From Limnephilus marmoratus (lineage: Eukaryota; Arthropoda; Insecta; Trichoptera; Limnephilidae), in the NCBI GenBank assembly GCA_917880885.1, contig OU862913.1, positions 40,023,460-40,087,459 on the forward strand: DNA of 64,000 bases, in the 5' to 3' direction. The notes beneath the pieces were generated by a model. It did no database searches and had not been told where the DNA came from. It worked only from the letters and a program-made list of their open reading frames with translations. Below are positions 60,301 to 62,950 of the stretch, piece by piece. Position numbers and translations under genes: made by a program. How positions within the stretch are numbered: position 1 is the stretch's first letter; the number at the start of each line of letters is the position of its first letter.

Positions 60301-61550
60301 CAGATGAGATATATGGCGTCACTAAACAATACATCCACCCGCTATACAACGGAACTTACTCCACAGTGTACAACAACATCGCCCTCCTTCGGCTAGACAG
60401 AGAGTAAGTACGAGTAATACTTTTCTCGGAAGATTTTTCAATGTAAATGAGTGTTTCAGGCTAACAATTATTGCTTATAATAATTGTTACCCTTTGTGCT
60501 ATGCATAAAAATCTTGTCTAAACGTTAGTTTATAAATTAAAAAATAATTATCAGTATTTGGCAAGTTTAAGTATTTCCCCAATAAATGCAGAGATAATTT
60601 GTCTCGATGCCACCTAGCGAGGGATTTAACACTTACAATGTCTCCCTCGCAAAAATAAAGTTGGTTGTTTTCAGGTGGAAAAATATAATAAGCAGTAATT
60701 GTTGAATGAAACACTAGTATATATTGAATTATTTGGCGGGTATTTGATAAGCCGCCATAGCTCAGTGGTCAGAGCATCCGACCGGCAATCAGAAGGACAC
60801 GGGTTCAAGTCCCGTTGGCGGCAAGTATCTTTTCTCGAAAGATTTTTCAATGTGTTTTGAGTGTTTCAGGCTGACAATTATTGCTTATATTAATTCAAAC
60901 ACTTTGTATTTAACCACGAATTTATTATTTTATATATCTACCGGTTTCGCTTCGACCAAGCTTCCTCAGGATATAATAATAACAACTAGAGCAGATTAGT
61001 GAAAAATGACGAATTGTCTGAATTCTCGATAAATGGTTCCAATTTTGAAAATGGAAATTTATATTTCTAGGTAGTTTATCGCTTGTCTGAATTCTTCTGA
61101 AAAAAGTTTATTCAACTGGAGTTACAGACAGACAGACTCACAACCGAAATTAGCACTTTTTTATTATTATTTAAAATGTTAAGGTTAATAATCCGTGGAA
61201 AAGTAAAATAATTAAATTTATTAATAAATACTTTTTTATTGCAAAAAAAAATTAACAAAATTATAAAACTGGTGACGGGGACACGTGCGGAATGTTCACG
61301 TGTATCATGCGTCACGCCGGAATATCGGCATACCGCACCTAAAGGGTTAAGGAATATTATTGAATTGTAATACCACCTCACAGCTTTTTTTAAAAATAAA
61401 TTATTGATTTTAACACAAACAAAAATCTACAGTTGACCATTTTTCAATTTTAGGGTGAAATTCACGAGCAGAATTCTGCCAGTCTGTCTCCATACTGGCA
61501 CCCCTCTTCCCGACAGTGGCTTCATACAAACTGAACACGACGAAGGAAAG
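15274..61550 (+). CDS. Eight-clip secreted serine protease homolog (gene span, 21 exons, 3' end outside window)
   Basis: Exons, each listed separately, join to 1992 nt (664 codons) with no stop. Order: signal peptide (residues 1 to about 19), eight clip domains (about 24-470), a Cys-containing linker (about 470-542) and the start of a chymotrypsin-fold domain (543 onward). Every clip follows C-x10-C-x5-C-x15-C-x9/10-CC except clip 7. In the protease fold Phe573 stands where the catalytic His belongs and Asn623 where the Asp belongs, so I infer a non-catalytic homolog. Known CLIP-domain homologs act outside the cell as cofactors in melanization, clotting and Toll cascades, and masquerade acts in adhesion. 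Which applies here cannot be read from sequence. The Ser-region exons lie past 64000. Exon phases agree at all 20 junctions. Transposons fill the larger introns. Confidence 0.9.
15593..15706. repeat. Palindrome in intron 1
   Basis: 40-base arms (ATTTGTTTTTGGGATGTT to GCGCTACCTCCT) mirror AGGAGGTAGCGC to AAAACAAAT. The loop itself contains a smaller hairpin AGCCAAC / GTTGGCT. Confidence 0.65.
15770..16902 (+). mobile_element. Tc1/mariner-type element with internal deletion
   Basis: The ends CAGGGTGTCCGGTGGCAGAA and its inverse (TTCTGCCACCGGACACCCTG) are flanked by TA. The length is 1133 bp. The transposase is listed separately. Confidence 0.88.
15897..16709 (+). CDS. Transposase with N-terminal DUF4817-type domain, third Asp deleted
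   Basis: A 270-residue open frame begins [20 protein letters not shown], as in the widespread arthropod transposase family carrying the DUF4817 domain. First catalytic Asp: [12 protein letters not shown] (about residue 157). Second: WFQQDGA near residue 251. Instead of the expected continuation with PPRSPDL-type third-Asp sequence, the frame jumps to IREVNGIP and stops. Family C-terminal sequence ([10 protein letters not shown]) follows after the stop. A deletion of roughly 70 codons removes the third Asp, so it cannot be an active DDD transposase. The rest is remarkably open. Confidence 0.85.
   Translation: MSQWTGEERAFVIEAYFKANDSCEIARRRFSMRYIIRRLSDAPSEDLIRSCIRRFRATCSAANDSQLGPRRTSRTNENIELVTNSLRDNPRQSIRKRAAILGLPKTIVHEILKKDLKFHPFKIQIVQALKPNNYNLCQISCLTMLERFRIVNTIFWSDEAHFHLNGSVNKQNCRYWSPKGQNPRLKHQQPLHSPKVTVWYALSSSGIIGPYFFKKRRRQAITVNGVSYRGMLNDYFLPKIGEHLASNSHTWFQQDGAIIREVNGIPISFL
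17053..17350 (-). mobile_element. Family G element
   Basis: The LINE-1-type tail lies at 17053-17125, followed by the family body (TTCACCAAACGTAGCG-type segment near 17273). The 5' end is lost near 17350. Confidence 0.75.
17512..18103 (-). mobile_element. LINE-1, second copy, 3' end
   Basis: The minus-strand frame 18032-17571 is nearly identical in protein to 3496-3023 ([20 protein letters not shown], ending KRPSTQHPR). The 3' tail has the compound hairpin and poly(A). It is truncated at about 18103. Confidence 0.85.
18174..18306. repeat. Near-perfect palindrome
   Basis: Arms 18174-18223 and 18257-18306 (TTCTTCATTTACCGAGAATG and its inverse) are almost identical over 50 bases, with a 33-base loop. 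It is probably a foldback element. Confidence 0.75.
18320..18455 (+). mobile_element. Family A repeat
   Basis: It has the tRNA-like core AGACGAAAGATCCTGGGTTC followed by GAGTCCCAGTTGTGAACATT. The head segment is duplicated (AGAGGTCTCAGTAACCG, then AGAGATCAGTAGCCG). Confidence 0.6.
18470..18655 (-). pseudogene. LINE 3'-end fragment (outer part)
   Basis: The minus-strand translation contains [11 protein letters not shown] and [11 protein letters not shown], the usual C-terminus of RTE-type polyproteins. It continues on the other side of the family B insertion at 18661-19069. Confidence 0.55.
18661..19069 (-). mobile_element. Family B SINE, near full length
   Basis: It starts (3' end) with TTTTTTTACATGAATACCGC, then AAGAGTCCCAACTGCTCC. 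It ends with a tRNA-like head containing GATTCGATCCC. It splits a LINE fragment. Confidence 0.75.
19070..19185 (-). pseudogene. LINE 3'-end fragment (inner part)
   Basis: The minus-strand translation [20 protein letters not shown] is the RT-distal motif of RTE-like elements. With 18470-18655 it forms one copy interrupted by a SINE. Confidence 0.55.
19186..20115. other. Dispersed repeat fragments, no gene
   Basis: 19200-19330 shares GACTGAG and ACGTTCCGTTTCCG with 27160 and 57610. 19545-19600 (AATCCCCGGCATTGCCCGGA) recurs at 24090. 19605-19760 is a family A flank without its tRNA core. The rest is unassigned. Confidence 0.45.
20116..20740. other. GC-rich island with overlapping open frames
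   Basis: GC-rich sequence with open frames in several registers, the longest 200 codons on + (20136-20738). Overlapping openness and lack of a recognisable domain suggest composition rather than coding. It could be a fragment of a structural RNA or of an unknown element. I cannot identify it. Confidence 0.35.
20800..20960 (+). mobile_element. Family A repeat
   Basis: It contains GAGGTCTCGGTAGCCG, TCAGTTAGACAAGAGATCCT, B box GGTTCGAGTCC and tail ACCATTATC. Confidence 0.65.
20985..21300. repeat. Dispersed repeat, copy of 7800-8190 family
   Basis: It shares TAGGAACTGATTGTGG and GATTAAGTAGGT with 7800-8190. It is non-coding. Confidence 0.5.
21310..21450 (-). mobile_element. Family G internal fragment
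   Basis: GTGTGCAGGAGTGACGG to CAACCAGTCTCTCTCGATCC matches the middle of family G copies such as 50575-50700. Confidence 0.6.
21480..21805 (+). mobile_element. Family A repeat, fullest copy
   Basis: A left flank (AACTTTCTTTTTATAATAAC) precedes the tRNA-like core at 21641-21725 with a perfect B box (GGTTCGAGTTCC), then a right flank ending CTCTTCAATGAAG. The core sits in the middle, unlike a normal SINE head. Confidence 0.65.
21870..22390. other. Simple repeats and AT-rich DNA
   Basis: An AAGT-rich simple repeat spans 21870-21908, then AT-rich DNA. It may include the 3' UTR of the LINE that follows. Confidence 0.4.
22393..23475 (-). pseudogene. LINE-2: reverse transcriptase fragment
   Basis: Minus strand 23475-22685 encodes [49 protein letters not shown] and LQLYADDT, then an RT-distal region. 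22734-22393 continues in another frame to LPHEIKQP. A one-base deletion in an A run near 23415 breaks the catalytic-Asp region, and a frameshift lies near 22700. It is Jockey/CR1-like and 5' truncated near 23475. Confidence 0.8.
23728..24040 (+). mobile_element. Family B SINE
   Basis: The tRNA-like head GCGGCCTCCGTAGTCAAGG has B box GGGTTCAAATCCC. The body contains GTGACCAGATCTGAAT. The 3' terminal segment is missing. Confidence 0.7.
24140..24500 (+). mobile_element. Family A repeat
   Basis: Left flank, core AATGAGAGGTCTCAGTTG, B box GGGTTCGAGTCCC and tail TTATTTTTCTGTGTCTTGTT are all present. Confidence 0.65.
24716..27055 (+). mobile_element. RTE-type LINE, 5' truncated, inactive
   Basis: The end of the endonuclease ([41 protein letters not shown]) is followed by the RT: 25229-26008 with [17 protein letters not shown] and [15 protein letters not shown], and 25993-27030 with [28 protein letters not shown] and [10 protein letters not shown]. 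It ends in an ATG microsatellite, typical of RTE. The motif-A segment with its catalytic Asp is deleted at about 25985, together with a frameshift, and a Trp codon is TGA near 24775. Confidence 0.88.
27056..27537. other. Dispersed repeat fragments
   Basis: AAATCACGCTATTTTTGACT near 27163 recurs at 19220. No gene was seen. Confidence 0.4.
27538..27885 (+). pseudogene. LINE-1 3' end, decayed copy
   Basis: The translation has [20 protein letters not shown], a decayed match to the LINE-1 block around [19 protein letters not shown]. Diverged tail hairpin remains follow near 27830-27885 (ATAGGCCTGGAGCGAAATTA). Confidence 0.6.
27966..28025 (+). mobile_element. Family B head fragment beside exon 2
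   Basis: GGCCTCCGTAGTCGAAGG and the following tRNA-like sequence end at GAGTTC. The pyrimidine-rich tract and acceptor of exon 2 begin directly after it. Confidence 0.6.
28065..28168 (+). CDS. Exon 2: clip domain 1, first half
   Basis: Acceptor ACGTTACAG and donor GTGAGG bound a 104-nt exon, the same length as every other first-half clip exon. It encodes residues 23-57 with C1 in GDLC, C2 in PGVC and C3 in MRC, spaced x10 and x5. The tail is [11 protein letters not shown], like [10 protein letters not shown] in clip 2. It is the most diverged copy. A family B head fragment ends about 40 bases upstream of the acceptor. Confidence 0.85.
28169..29231. other. Intron 2, first part
   Basis: AT-rich with no recognised element. 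CCCCTCCG at 28902 and CGGAGGGG near 30279 are mirrored and may mark the ends of a larger decayed DNA element, but TTAA adjoins only the left one. Confidence 0.35.
29232..29927. mobile_element. GC-rich LTR-like block
   Basis: It runs TGTTAAGAACACC to ATCGTAACA, with TGTTA/TAACA inverted ends. It shares ACCTACCTTCTGC (inverted) with the block at 8993. No internal coding region or flanking duplication was seen. Confidence 0.35.
30453..30561 (+). CDS. Exon 3: clip domain 1, second half plus spacer
   Basis: Residues 58-93. C4 is in VCAS and C5-C6 are in IVCCPW. A Thr/Gln/Arg-rich spacer ([18 protein letters not shown]) follows. At 109 nt it is longer than the other second-half exons (55-61 nt, apart from 115 nt in clip 8). 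The acceptor is GTGTTTTCAG and the donor GTACCT. The intron after it is only 80 bases. Confidence 0.9.
30642..30745 (+). CDS. Exon 4: clip domain 2, first half
   Basis: 104 nt, residues 94-128. It starts [10 protein letters not shown], then GVC and SNC, and ends [10 protein letters not shown]. The acceptor is TTTATTTAAAG and the donor GTACTG. The upstream intron end resembles those before the later first-half exons. Confidence 0.92.
30746..31873. other. Intron 4, AT-rich
   Basis: TTTA-type simple repeat at about 30966-31010. Otherwise nothing recognised. Confidence 0.4.
31874..31934 (+). CDS. Exon 5: clip domain 2, second half
   Basis: 61 nt, residues 129-148: [20 protein letters not shown], supplying C4, C5 and C6. 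It ends in phase 1 with donor GTATTG. The next intron is 78 bases, the shortest in the gene. Confidence 0.92.
32013..32116 (+). CDS. Exon 6: clip domain 3, first half
   Basis: 104 nt, residues 149-183: [15 protein letters not shown], then ITKC, ending ALKGMTPQ. All three cysteines are present with x10 and x5 spacing. The acceptor is CTTTTGCAG and the donor GTGAAG. It is diverged from clips 4-8. Confidence 0.92.
32338..32815 (-). mobile_element. Family G element inside intron 6
   Basis: It carries the tail AGGCCCTGAGAAAAATAATT near 32365, the middle region (CCCGAGAGAGTACGGCTTGA) and the 5' end near GACACCCGCTTCTTA. It lies just upstream of exon 7. Confidence 0.75.
32873..32927 (+). CDS. Exon 7: clip domain 3, second half
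   Basis: 55 nt, residues 184-201: [18 protein letters not shown]. The acceptor GTTTTCAG lies 57 bases beyond an inserted family G copy, whose insertion left the splice signal intact. Confidence 0.92.
32928..34697. other. Intron 7, with one short inverted-repeat element
   Basis: 33367-33611 is bounded by AGTTCTTAATTGTCCAAA and its inverse, an 18-base inverted repeat. Another inverted pair (AACCCGTCTGCTTG at 33807, CAAGCAGACGGGTT at 34098) spans 300 bp. 34440-34697 is homologous to the introns before exons 10, 12, 14 and 16. Confidence 0.5.
34698..34801 (+). CDS. Exon 8: clip domain 4, first half
   Basis: 104 nt, residues 202-236: [15 protein letters not shown], then ANC, ending SSKGISPQ. It is very close to exon 4 (clip 2). 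The acceptor is TTTTAAG and the donor GTACTG. Confidence 0.92.
34802..35987. other. Intron 8
   Basis: A decayed tRNA-like stretch near 35840-35880 (GTTCGATTCTCGG) has a family A-like tail (TTTTCTGTGTCTTTTC). Otherwise AT-rich and unassigned. Confidence 0.4.
35988..36048 (+). CDS. Exon 9: clip domain 4, second half
   Basis: 61 nt, residues 237-256: [20 protein letters not shown]. The donor region GTACGGTACCCAGA is shared almost exactly with the introns after exons 11 and 13, direct evidence of co-duplicated intron. Confidence 0.92.
36240..36720 (+). pseudogene. Penelope-like element remnant, first copy
   Basis: [18 protein letters not shown] near 36445 matches the Penelope-type RT block around MGSPLSP. 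The DNA aligns to 44460-44880 in the paralogous intron. It is interrupted at 36722 by a LINE. Confidence 0.55.
36995..38790 (-). pseudogene. LINE-3 reverse transcriptase region
   Basis: Segments run right to left: [20 protein letters not shown] near 38780, [13 protein letters not shown], then [19 protein letters not shown] and FYADDMKSY at 37935-37753, then the RT-distal part to 36995. Multiple shifts and stops make it inactive. Confidence 0.75.
38795..40125 (-). mobile_element. LINE-4, 5'-truncated, nested in LINE-3
   Basis: A continuous minus-strand frame has [51 protein letters not shown] and the RT-distal region to 39338. A 3' UTR ends in an A-rich tail at about 38795-38812. LINE-3 codons stop at EKEC on one side and resume at YTNYIK on the other. 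A short AATGT may be the target duplication. Confidence 0.8.
40453..41205 (-). pseudogene. LINE-3 endonuclease domain
   Basis: An APE-type endonuclease: [16 protein letters not shown] (Asn), ICISETWL (Glu) and LLVGDYNIS (Asp/Asn), then after a break [18 protein letters not shown] and [10 protein letters not shown]. Catalytic motifs are mostly visible. Stops separate it from the RT. Confidence 0.75.
41590..42347 (-). pseudogene. LINE-3 ORF1 protein
   Basis: It starts [20 protein letters not shown], with a coiled coil over residues of about 20-85. A nucleic-acid-binding region follows ([20 protein letters not shown]), and after a frameshift near 41840 a C-terminal part resembling the FP-type domain of insect LINE ORF1s ([20 protein letters not shown]). 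Confidence 0.7.
42360..43091. other. Intron 9, right part
   Basis: 42830-43091 aligns with 44925-45140 (TTATCTGTATTCT, CACTCATTCACCGAC, GGATTGTGGATAGAATCTTC) and ends at the acceptor of exon 10. It is paralogous intron. 42360-42830 is unassigned. Confidence 0.6.
43092..43195 (+). CDS. Exon 10: clip domain 5, first half
   Basis: 104 nt, residues 257-291: [15 protein letters not shown], then ATC, ending ASKGVLPQ. It differs from exon 12 at seven of 35 residues. The acceptor is TGCTTGCAG. The intron before it was enlarged to 7 kb by LINE insertions. Confidence 0.92.
43196..44215. other. Intron 10
   Basis: AT-rich with no recognised element. Confidence 0.4.
44216..44276 (+). CDS. Exon 11: clip domain 5, second half
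   Basis: 61 nt, residues 292-311: [20 protein letters not shown]. The acceptor is GTTTTCAG and the donor GTACGG. It pairs most closely with exon 13. Confidence 0.92.
44440..44990 (+). pseudogene. Penelope-like element remnant, second copy
   Basis: Open segments [19 protein letters not shown] and [18 protein letters not shown] match the Penelope RT blocks around F-x-Q-x-G and RYxDDIxxx[20 protein letters not shown] follows near 44920-44985. It is present in both paralogous introns, so it predates their duplication. Confidence 0.6.
45141..45244 (+). CDS. Exon 12: clip domain 6, first half
   Basis: 104 nt, residues 312-346: [15 protein letters not shown], then ATC, ending ASKGIFPQ. It is a recent duplicate of exon 10. 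The following intron (7.2 kb) carries the 4.6-kb inverted-repeat element. Confidence 0.92.
45245..46615. other. Intron 12, left part, dispersed repeat
   Basis: 45465-46452 aligns in patches with the TTAA-flanked element at 59550 and shares its right end CTGAAGGG-TTAA. It carries extra sequence at about 45836-46230, including a TATAGCGC segment like that at 4800. No gene was seen. Confidence 0.5.
46616..46959 (+). mobile_element. Family B SINE, 5' part (split copy)
   Basis: It has a tRNA-like head (CTCGTAGTCCAGTGGGTAAG, B box GGTTTCGAACCC) and the body up to CCTCACAACATAC. It resumes at 51545, interrupted by the 4.6-kb element. Confidence 0.8.
47435..47495 (+). repeat. Tandem duplication of 28-30 bases
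   Basis: TGGGAGATTTCTTCAGGCAA with AATGCAT occurs twice back to back. Confidence 0.85.
47800..48970. repeat. Degenerate tandem repeats, period about 135-150 bp
   Basis: A unit with TTATTAGAATAAGG, a GTTTTCGGTATATTTAGT-type segment, TATCAACCAAAT and GATATTTAAAAC recurs about eight times with drift. It is non-coding and inside the 4.6-kb element. Confidence 0.7.
49386..49480 (+). mobile_element. Family B head fragment
   Basis: GGCCTTCTTTGGTCGAGGG and TTTCAATCCCATCG are a decayed tRNA-like head. The family G copy at 49488 abuts it. Confidence 0.55.
49488..49915 (+). mobile_element. Family G element, near full length
   Basis: It runs from GGGCGGGTATGGGTATCGCC to the tail CCTCAGGGCCACCTGTGTGG-AGCTAAT. 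The left arm of the tail hairpin is deleted. Confidence 0.75.
50020..50310 (+). mobile_element. Family B body
   Basis: CGACACGTTCCAGAGTGGAA to GGGACTCTTGTGTAGTATTA, lacking the head. Confidence 0.7.
50467..50880 (-). mobile_element. Family G element, tail incomplete
   Basis: It runs from CTCAGGGCCTACGAGGGGAT to TACCCATACCCGCCTCTCAA. The last part of the LINE-like tail is missing. Confidence 0.72.
51545..51634 (+). mobile_element. Family B SINE, 3' part (split copy) with poly(A)
   Basis: It starts ATACCCCAATTGGGGATGCC and ends TTCACTGT plus an A run. It is the direct continuation of 46616-46959. Confidence 0.8.
51906..52370 (+). mobile_element. TCTA simple repeat and truncated Helitron-like element
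   Basis: 51906-51955 is TCTA-rich. From about 51942, AAAATGAATCGCCGAAATG, GGACAAGGTTTCTGG and the purine-rich G tract match the Helitron-like copy at 4572. The CTAG end is missing. Confidence 0.55.
52494..52554 (+). CDS. Exon 13: clip domain 6, second half
   Basis: 61 nt, residues 347-366: [20 protein letters not shown]. The acceptor is GTTTTCAG and the donor GTACGGTACCCAGA. It completes clip 6 across the 7.2-kb intron. Confidence 0.92.
52894..52997 (+). CDS. Exon 14: clip domain 7, first half, Cys2 lost
   Basis: 104 nt, residues 367-401. C1 is in GNIC and C3 in DNC, but the expected GVC reads GVY (TAC instead of TGC, residue 381). The usual DTG is DTK. The reading frame and splice sites are intact (TTATTTGCAG acceptor, GTACTG donor). 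The partner cysteine in exon 15 is also absent. Confidence 0.9.
52998..54142. other. Intron 14
   Basis: AT-rich with no element recognised. Confidence 0.4.
54143..54197 (+). CDS. Exon 15: clip domain 7, second half, Cys4 lost
   Basis: 55 nt, residues 402-419: [18 protein letters not shown]. The expected TGC for C4 is GGC (Gly403), while C5-C6 are intact. It is two codons shorter than the 61-nt exons, like exon 7. The acceptor is TTTTTCAG and the donor GTACTG. Confidence 0.9.
54504..54607 (+). CDS. Exon 16: clip domain 8, first half
   Basis: 104 nt, residues 420-454: [15 protein letters not shown], then ANC, followed by a strongly basic [10 protein letters not shown] segment. That makes it the most basic clip. 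The acceptor is TTTTTGCAG and the donor GTACTG. Confidence 0.92.
54660..54824. mobile_element. MITE filling intron 16
   Basis: GGGGTATACATTAATTATGT at the left mirrors ACGTAATTAATGTATGCTTCC-type sequence at the right. A poly(C) run is inside. It occupies 165 of the 253 intron bases and ends about 36 bases before exon 17. Confidence 0.65.
54861..54975 (+). CDS. Exon 17: clip domain 8, second half, and linker start
   Basis: 115 nt, residues 455-492. [14 protein letters not shown] closes the last clip with one extra residue between C4 and C5. A linker [16 protein letters not shown] then begins and contains an unpaired-looking Cys. It ends in phase 1 before GTGAGT. Confidence 0.9.
54976..55589. 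other. Intron 17
   Basis: AT-rich. No element recognised. Confidence 0.4.
55590..55738 (+). CDS. Exon 18: cysteine-containing linker
   Basis: 149 nt, residues 493-542, starting [12 protein letters not shown]. Three cysteines lie here, in YC, HPC and NMC. In active CLIP proteases a linker Cys bonds to the protease domain, so one of these may pair with Cys643 of exon 21. A Thr-rich tail runs to the domain boundary. The acceptor is CCTCTACAG and the donor GTAAGT. Confidence 0.85.
55828..56170 (-). mobile_element. Family G element
   Basis: It runs from GGGGATGCAGTGTGGAGGGC to CACACATATTCGCCTCCCAA. The 3' hairpin is missing and the middle is partly deleted. Confidence 0.68.
56491..56920 (+). mobile_element. 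Family G element
   Basis: It runs from TTGGGAGGTGGGATGGGTAC to TCGCCTGTGTGGAGATGGAA. Confidence 0.72.
56930..57195 (+). mobile_element. Family B body
   Basis: GTGACATGTTCCGAACTGAA to CTCTTGTGCGGTATTCATAT. The head is missing. It lies about 90 bases before exon 19. Confidence 0.68.
57288..57397 (+). CDS. Exon 19: protease-like domain start, catalytic His replaced
   Basis: 110 nt, residues 543-578. [14 protein letters not shown] aligns with the family's SLI-x-WVLTAAHC block. Phe573 occupies the His57 position, and both cysteines of the usual C42-C58 bond are absent (Asn558, Ala574). The N-terminus GRIGSG stands where R-IVGG is expected, and the stretch before the block is short. A strong internal donor GTAAGT lies at 57339, and the donor needed to keep frame is GTGAGT at 57398. 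Confidence 0.82.
57398..58489. other. Intron 19, left part
   Basis: 57605-57700 shares GACTGAG and ACGTTCCGTTTCCGGA with 19230. The rest is unassigned. Confidence 0.4.
58490..59260. mobile_element. Long foldback element
   Basis: Outer ends TGCAATTCACGCG and CGCGTGTGAATTGCA are inverted. Long inner arms (about 58580-58722 and 58964-59110) share AACGGTGCTAAAGAA and GAGAGAATGAG-type segments. No coding capacity. Confidence 0.72.
59550..60085. mobile_element. TTAA-flanked MITE
   Basis: TTAA|CCCCTCAGACC and CTGAAGGG|TTAA: short inverted ends with TTAA duplicated, as in piggyBac-type insertions. A diverged copy is at 45465-46452. Confidence 0.55.
60245..60403 (+). CDS. Exon 20: protease-like domain, catalytic Asp replaced
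   Basis: 159 nt, residues 579-631. YIHPLYN and [10 protein letters not shown] match the family blocks HP-Y and ND-IALLRL. The catalytic Asp102 position is Asn623. The acceptor is TTGTTTCAG and the donor GTAAGT. It starts and ends in phase 2, consistent with its neighbours. Confidence 0.85.
60413..60895. repeat. Direct repeat pair flanking a tRNA-like gene
   Basis: 60413-60485 and 60825-60895 share CTTTTCTCG, AAGATTTTTCAATGT, GAGTGTTTCAGGCT and ACAATTATTGCTTATA. The first begins 9 bases past the exon 20 donor. The second directly follows the tRNA-like sequence. Confidence 0.75.
60751..60823 (+). tRNA. tRNA-like gene, anticodon position reads GGC (Ala)
   Basis: It folds as a cloverleaf: acceptor GCCGCCA/TGGCGGC, D stem GCTC/GAGC, T stem ACGGG/CCCGT with TTCAAGT loop, 73 nt with discriminator A. 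A box TAGCTCAGTGG and B box GGTTCAAGTCC are perfect, and TTTT follows at about 60831. Oddities: position 33 is C instead of T, the anticodon stem has one C-A mismatch, and GGC is unusual for animal Ala tRNA. It may be a pseudogene or a SINE head. Confidence 0.5.
60896..61453. other. Intron 20, right part
   Basis: AT-rich. No element recognised. Confidence 0.4.
61454..61550 (+). CDS. Exon 21: protease-like domain, middle part
   Basis: 97 nt, residues 632-664. [10 protein letters not shown] matches the conserved I-x-PVCLP segment, so Cys643 is the C122 equivalent that usually bonds to the linker. It ends EHDEGK in phase 0 before GTTAGA. No later exon could be placed with confidence before 64000. 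Confidence 0.75.
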
Positions 61551-62069
61551 GTTAGAACGCTTTTCTCTGCCTTTATGATGAACAATGACCAATGATGTGA
61601 TAACGATAAGATTGACAACTGTCGCCGGTACTGAATGTACTTTTTTTTAATGAATATCCAACAAAAACGCCTTTTACTACAAAGGTAGGCAGATAGGATG
61701 ACACACGCCTCTATTTTAACACACACTCCTTGTTTCTTTCACATTTATACATCGTCTCATACATGGGCACTCTTCTGTTATTAATAATTTTCAGATGTCC
61801 CAACTCAAGTAGGTACTTGATTCACTTGGTCGGGCCATGTCTTCCTTGGGCGTACCACACCTCTTCTACCATTCACTTATATTTTCCTGTCAATCCTTTC
61901 ATCCTCCATCCCCTCGTCATAAGAAAACCTCCTGATTTTCCCTTTTTAAAACCTTTTCATTATTACATGCTTTCCCGATCTACGAAGAACTCTACGAACT
62001 TCAAAGTGGTGCAAACATACTATATAATATATTTCATTAAAATTAATTATTGATTAAAGCACTCTTTTA
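61551..62069. other. Downstream of exon 21, unassigned
   Basis: No in-frame continuation of the protease domain was found. No repeat recognised. Confidence 0.4.
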
Positions 62070-62440
62070 TAAGGCCTCCATGGTCAAGTGGTCAAGATCC
62101 TCGATGACGAATTCAGAGGAAGCGGGTTCAAATCCTGGCGTGTAATACTTCAGTAAAAATTATTAAATCATTAAAATAATACACCACGTTTGTGGCACGT
62201 TTCAGAGTGAATGGTATTGTCAGTATCGCCCTGGTGAATGACTGGAGAAAAAGAGGCTCTATCGTGTTTGGTGACCAGATCTAATTAGTCAGCCTTCCCA
62301 CCTTCATCTGTTCATCTCCTTCTCTTCCCCACTTCCTTCAGCTTCACAAGATACCCACATTGGGGATGCCATAGTCTCACTGGCTCTGGACGGTTAGGAG
62401 CAGTTGAGAGACTTGTGCTGTATTCACATTAAAAACATAT
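62070..62440 (+). mobile_element. Family B SINE
   Basis: Head AAGGCCTCCATGGTCAAGTG, B box GGGTTCAAATCC, body, and 3' end CTTGTGCTGTATTCACATTA followed by an A-rich stretch. Confidence 0.75.
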
Positions 62441-62659
62441 TTCATTAATACCTTATTTCATATTGTAATAGTATAGGGATAGCGCGGTAGAAATGATCTT
62501 TGGTTGTTTTTGCTTTGTTATTTCCACTAAATACAACAATTCTGGGTTGATTAGAAGAAAGTGGCAGAAAGGCCGCATCACTCCACTATGTAATGTTAAA
62601 TCTATTCATTTAATGGGTCTTACGATGTTTAATAACTAATTAAGCTAAAAACAAATTAT

Positions 62660-62950
62660 TATTAATTTGGTAGGCGGATATGGGTACCGCCACCCCGGAA
62701 CCATTTATTGAATAACCAACACTTAACACCTCTGATATAGGTCACACCATGTGGTTTGCTACGTTTTGTGACTTAGCAGGGCTGCCCTTGCTCATGGGGA
62801 GATTTGTCTAGGTCTTGGCAACGAATCCATTTATCCACTTACAACATGGCGGGCAGGATCGGGAGAGACTGGTTGAGGGAGAACTTTTGAAGACTTCAGC
62901 CGGACTCTCTTGACCCATCGCCTGACACCGCAGAGGGAGGGATGCAGTGG
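62660..62950 (+). mobile_element. Family G element, 3' truncated
   Basis: TAGGCGGATATGGGTACCGC to ATCGCCTGACACCGCAGAGG. It lacks the LINE-like tail. Confidence 0.68.
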
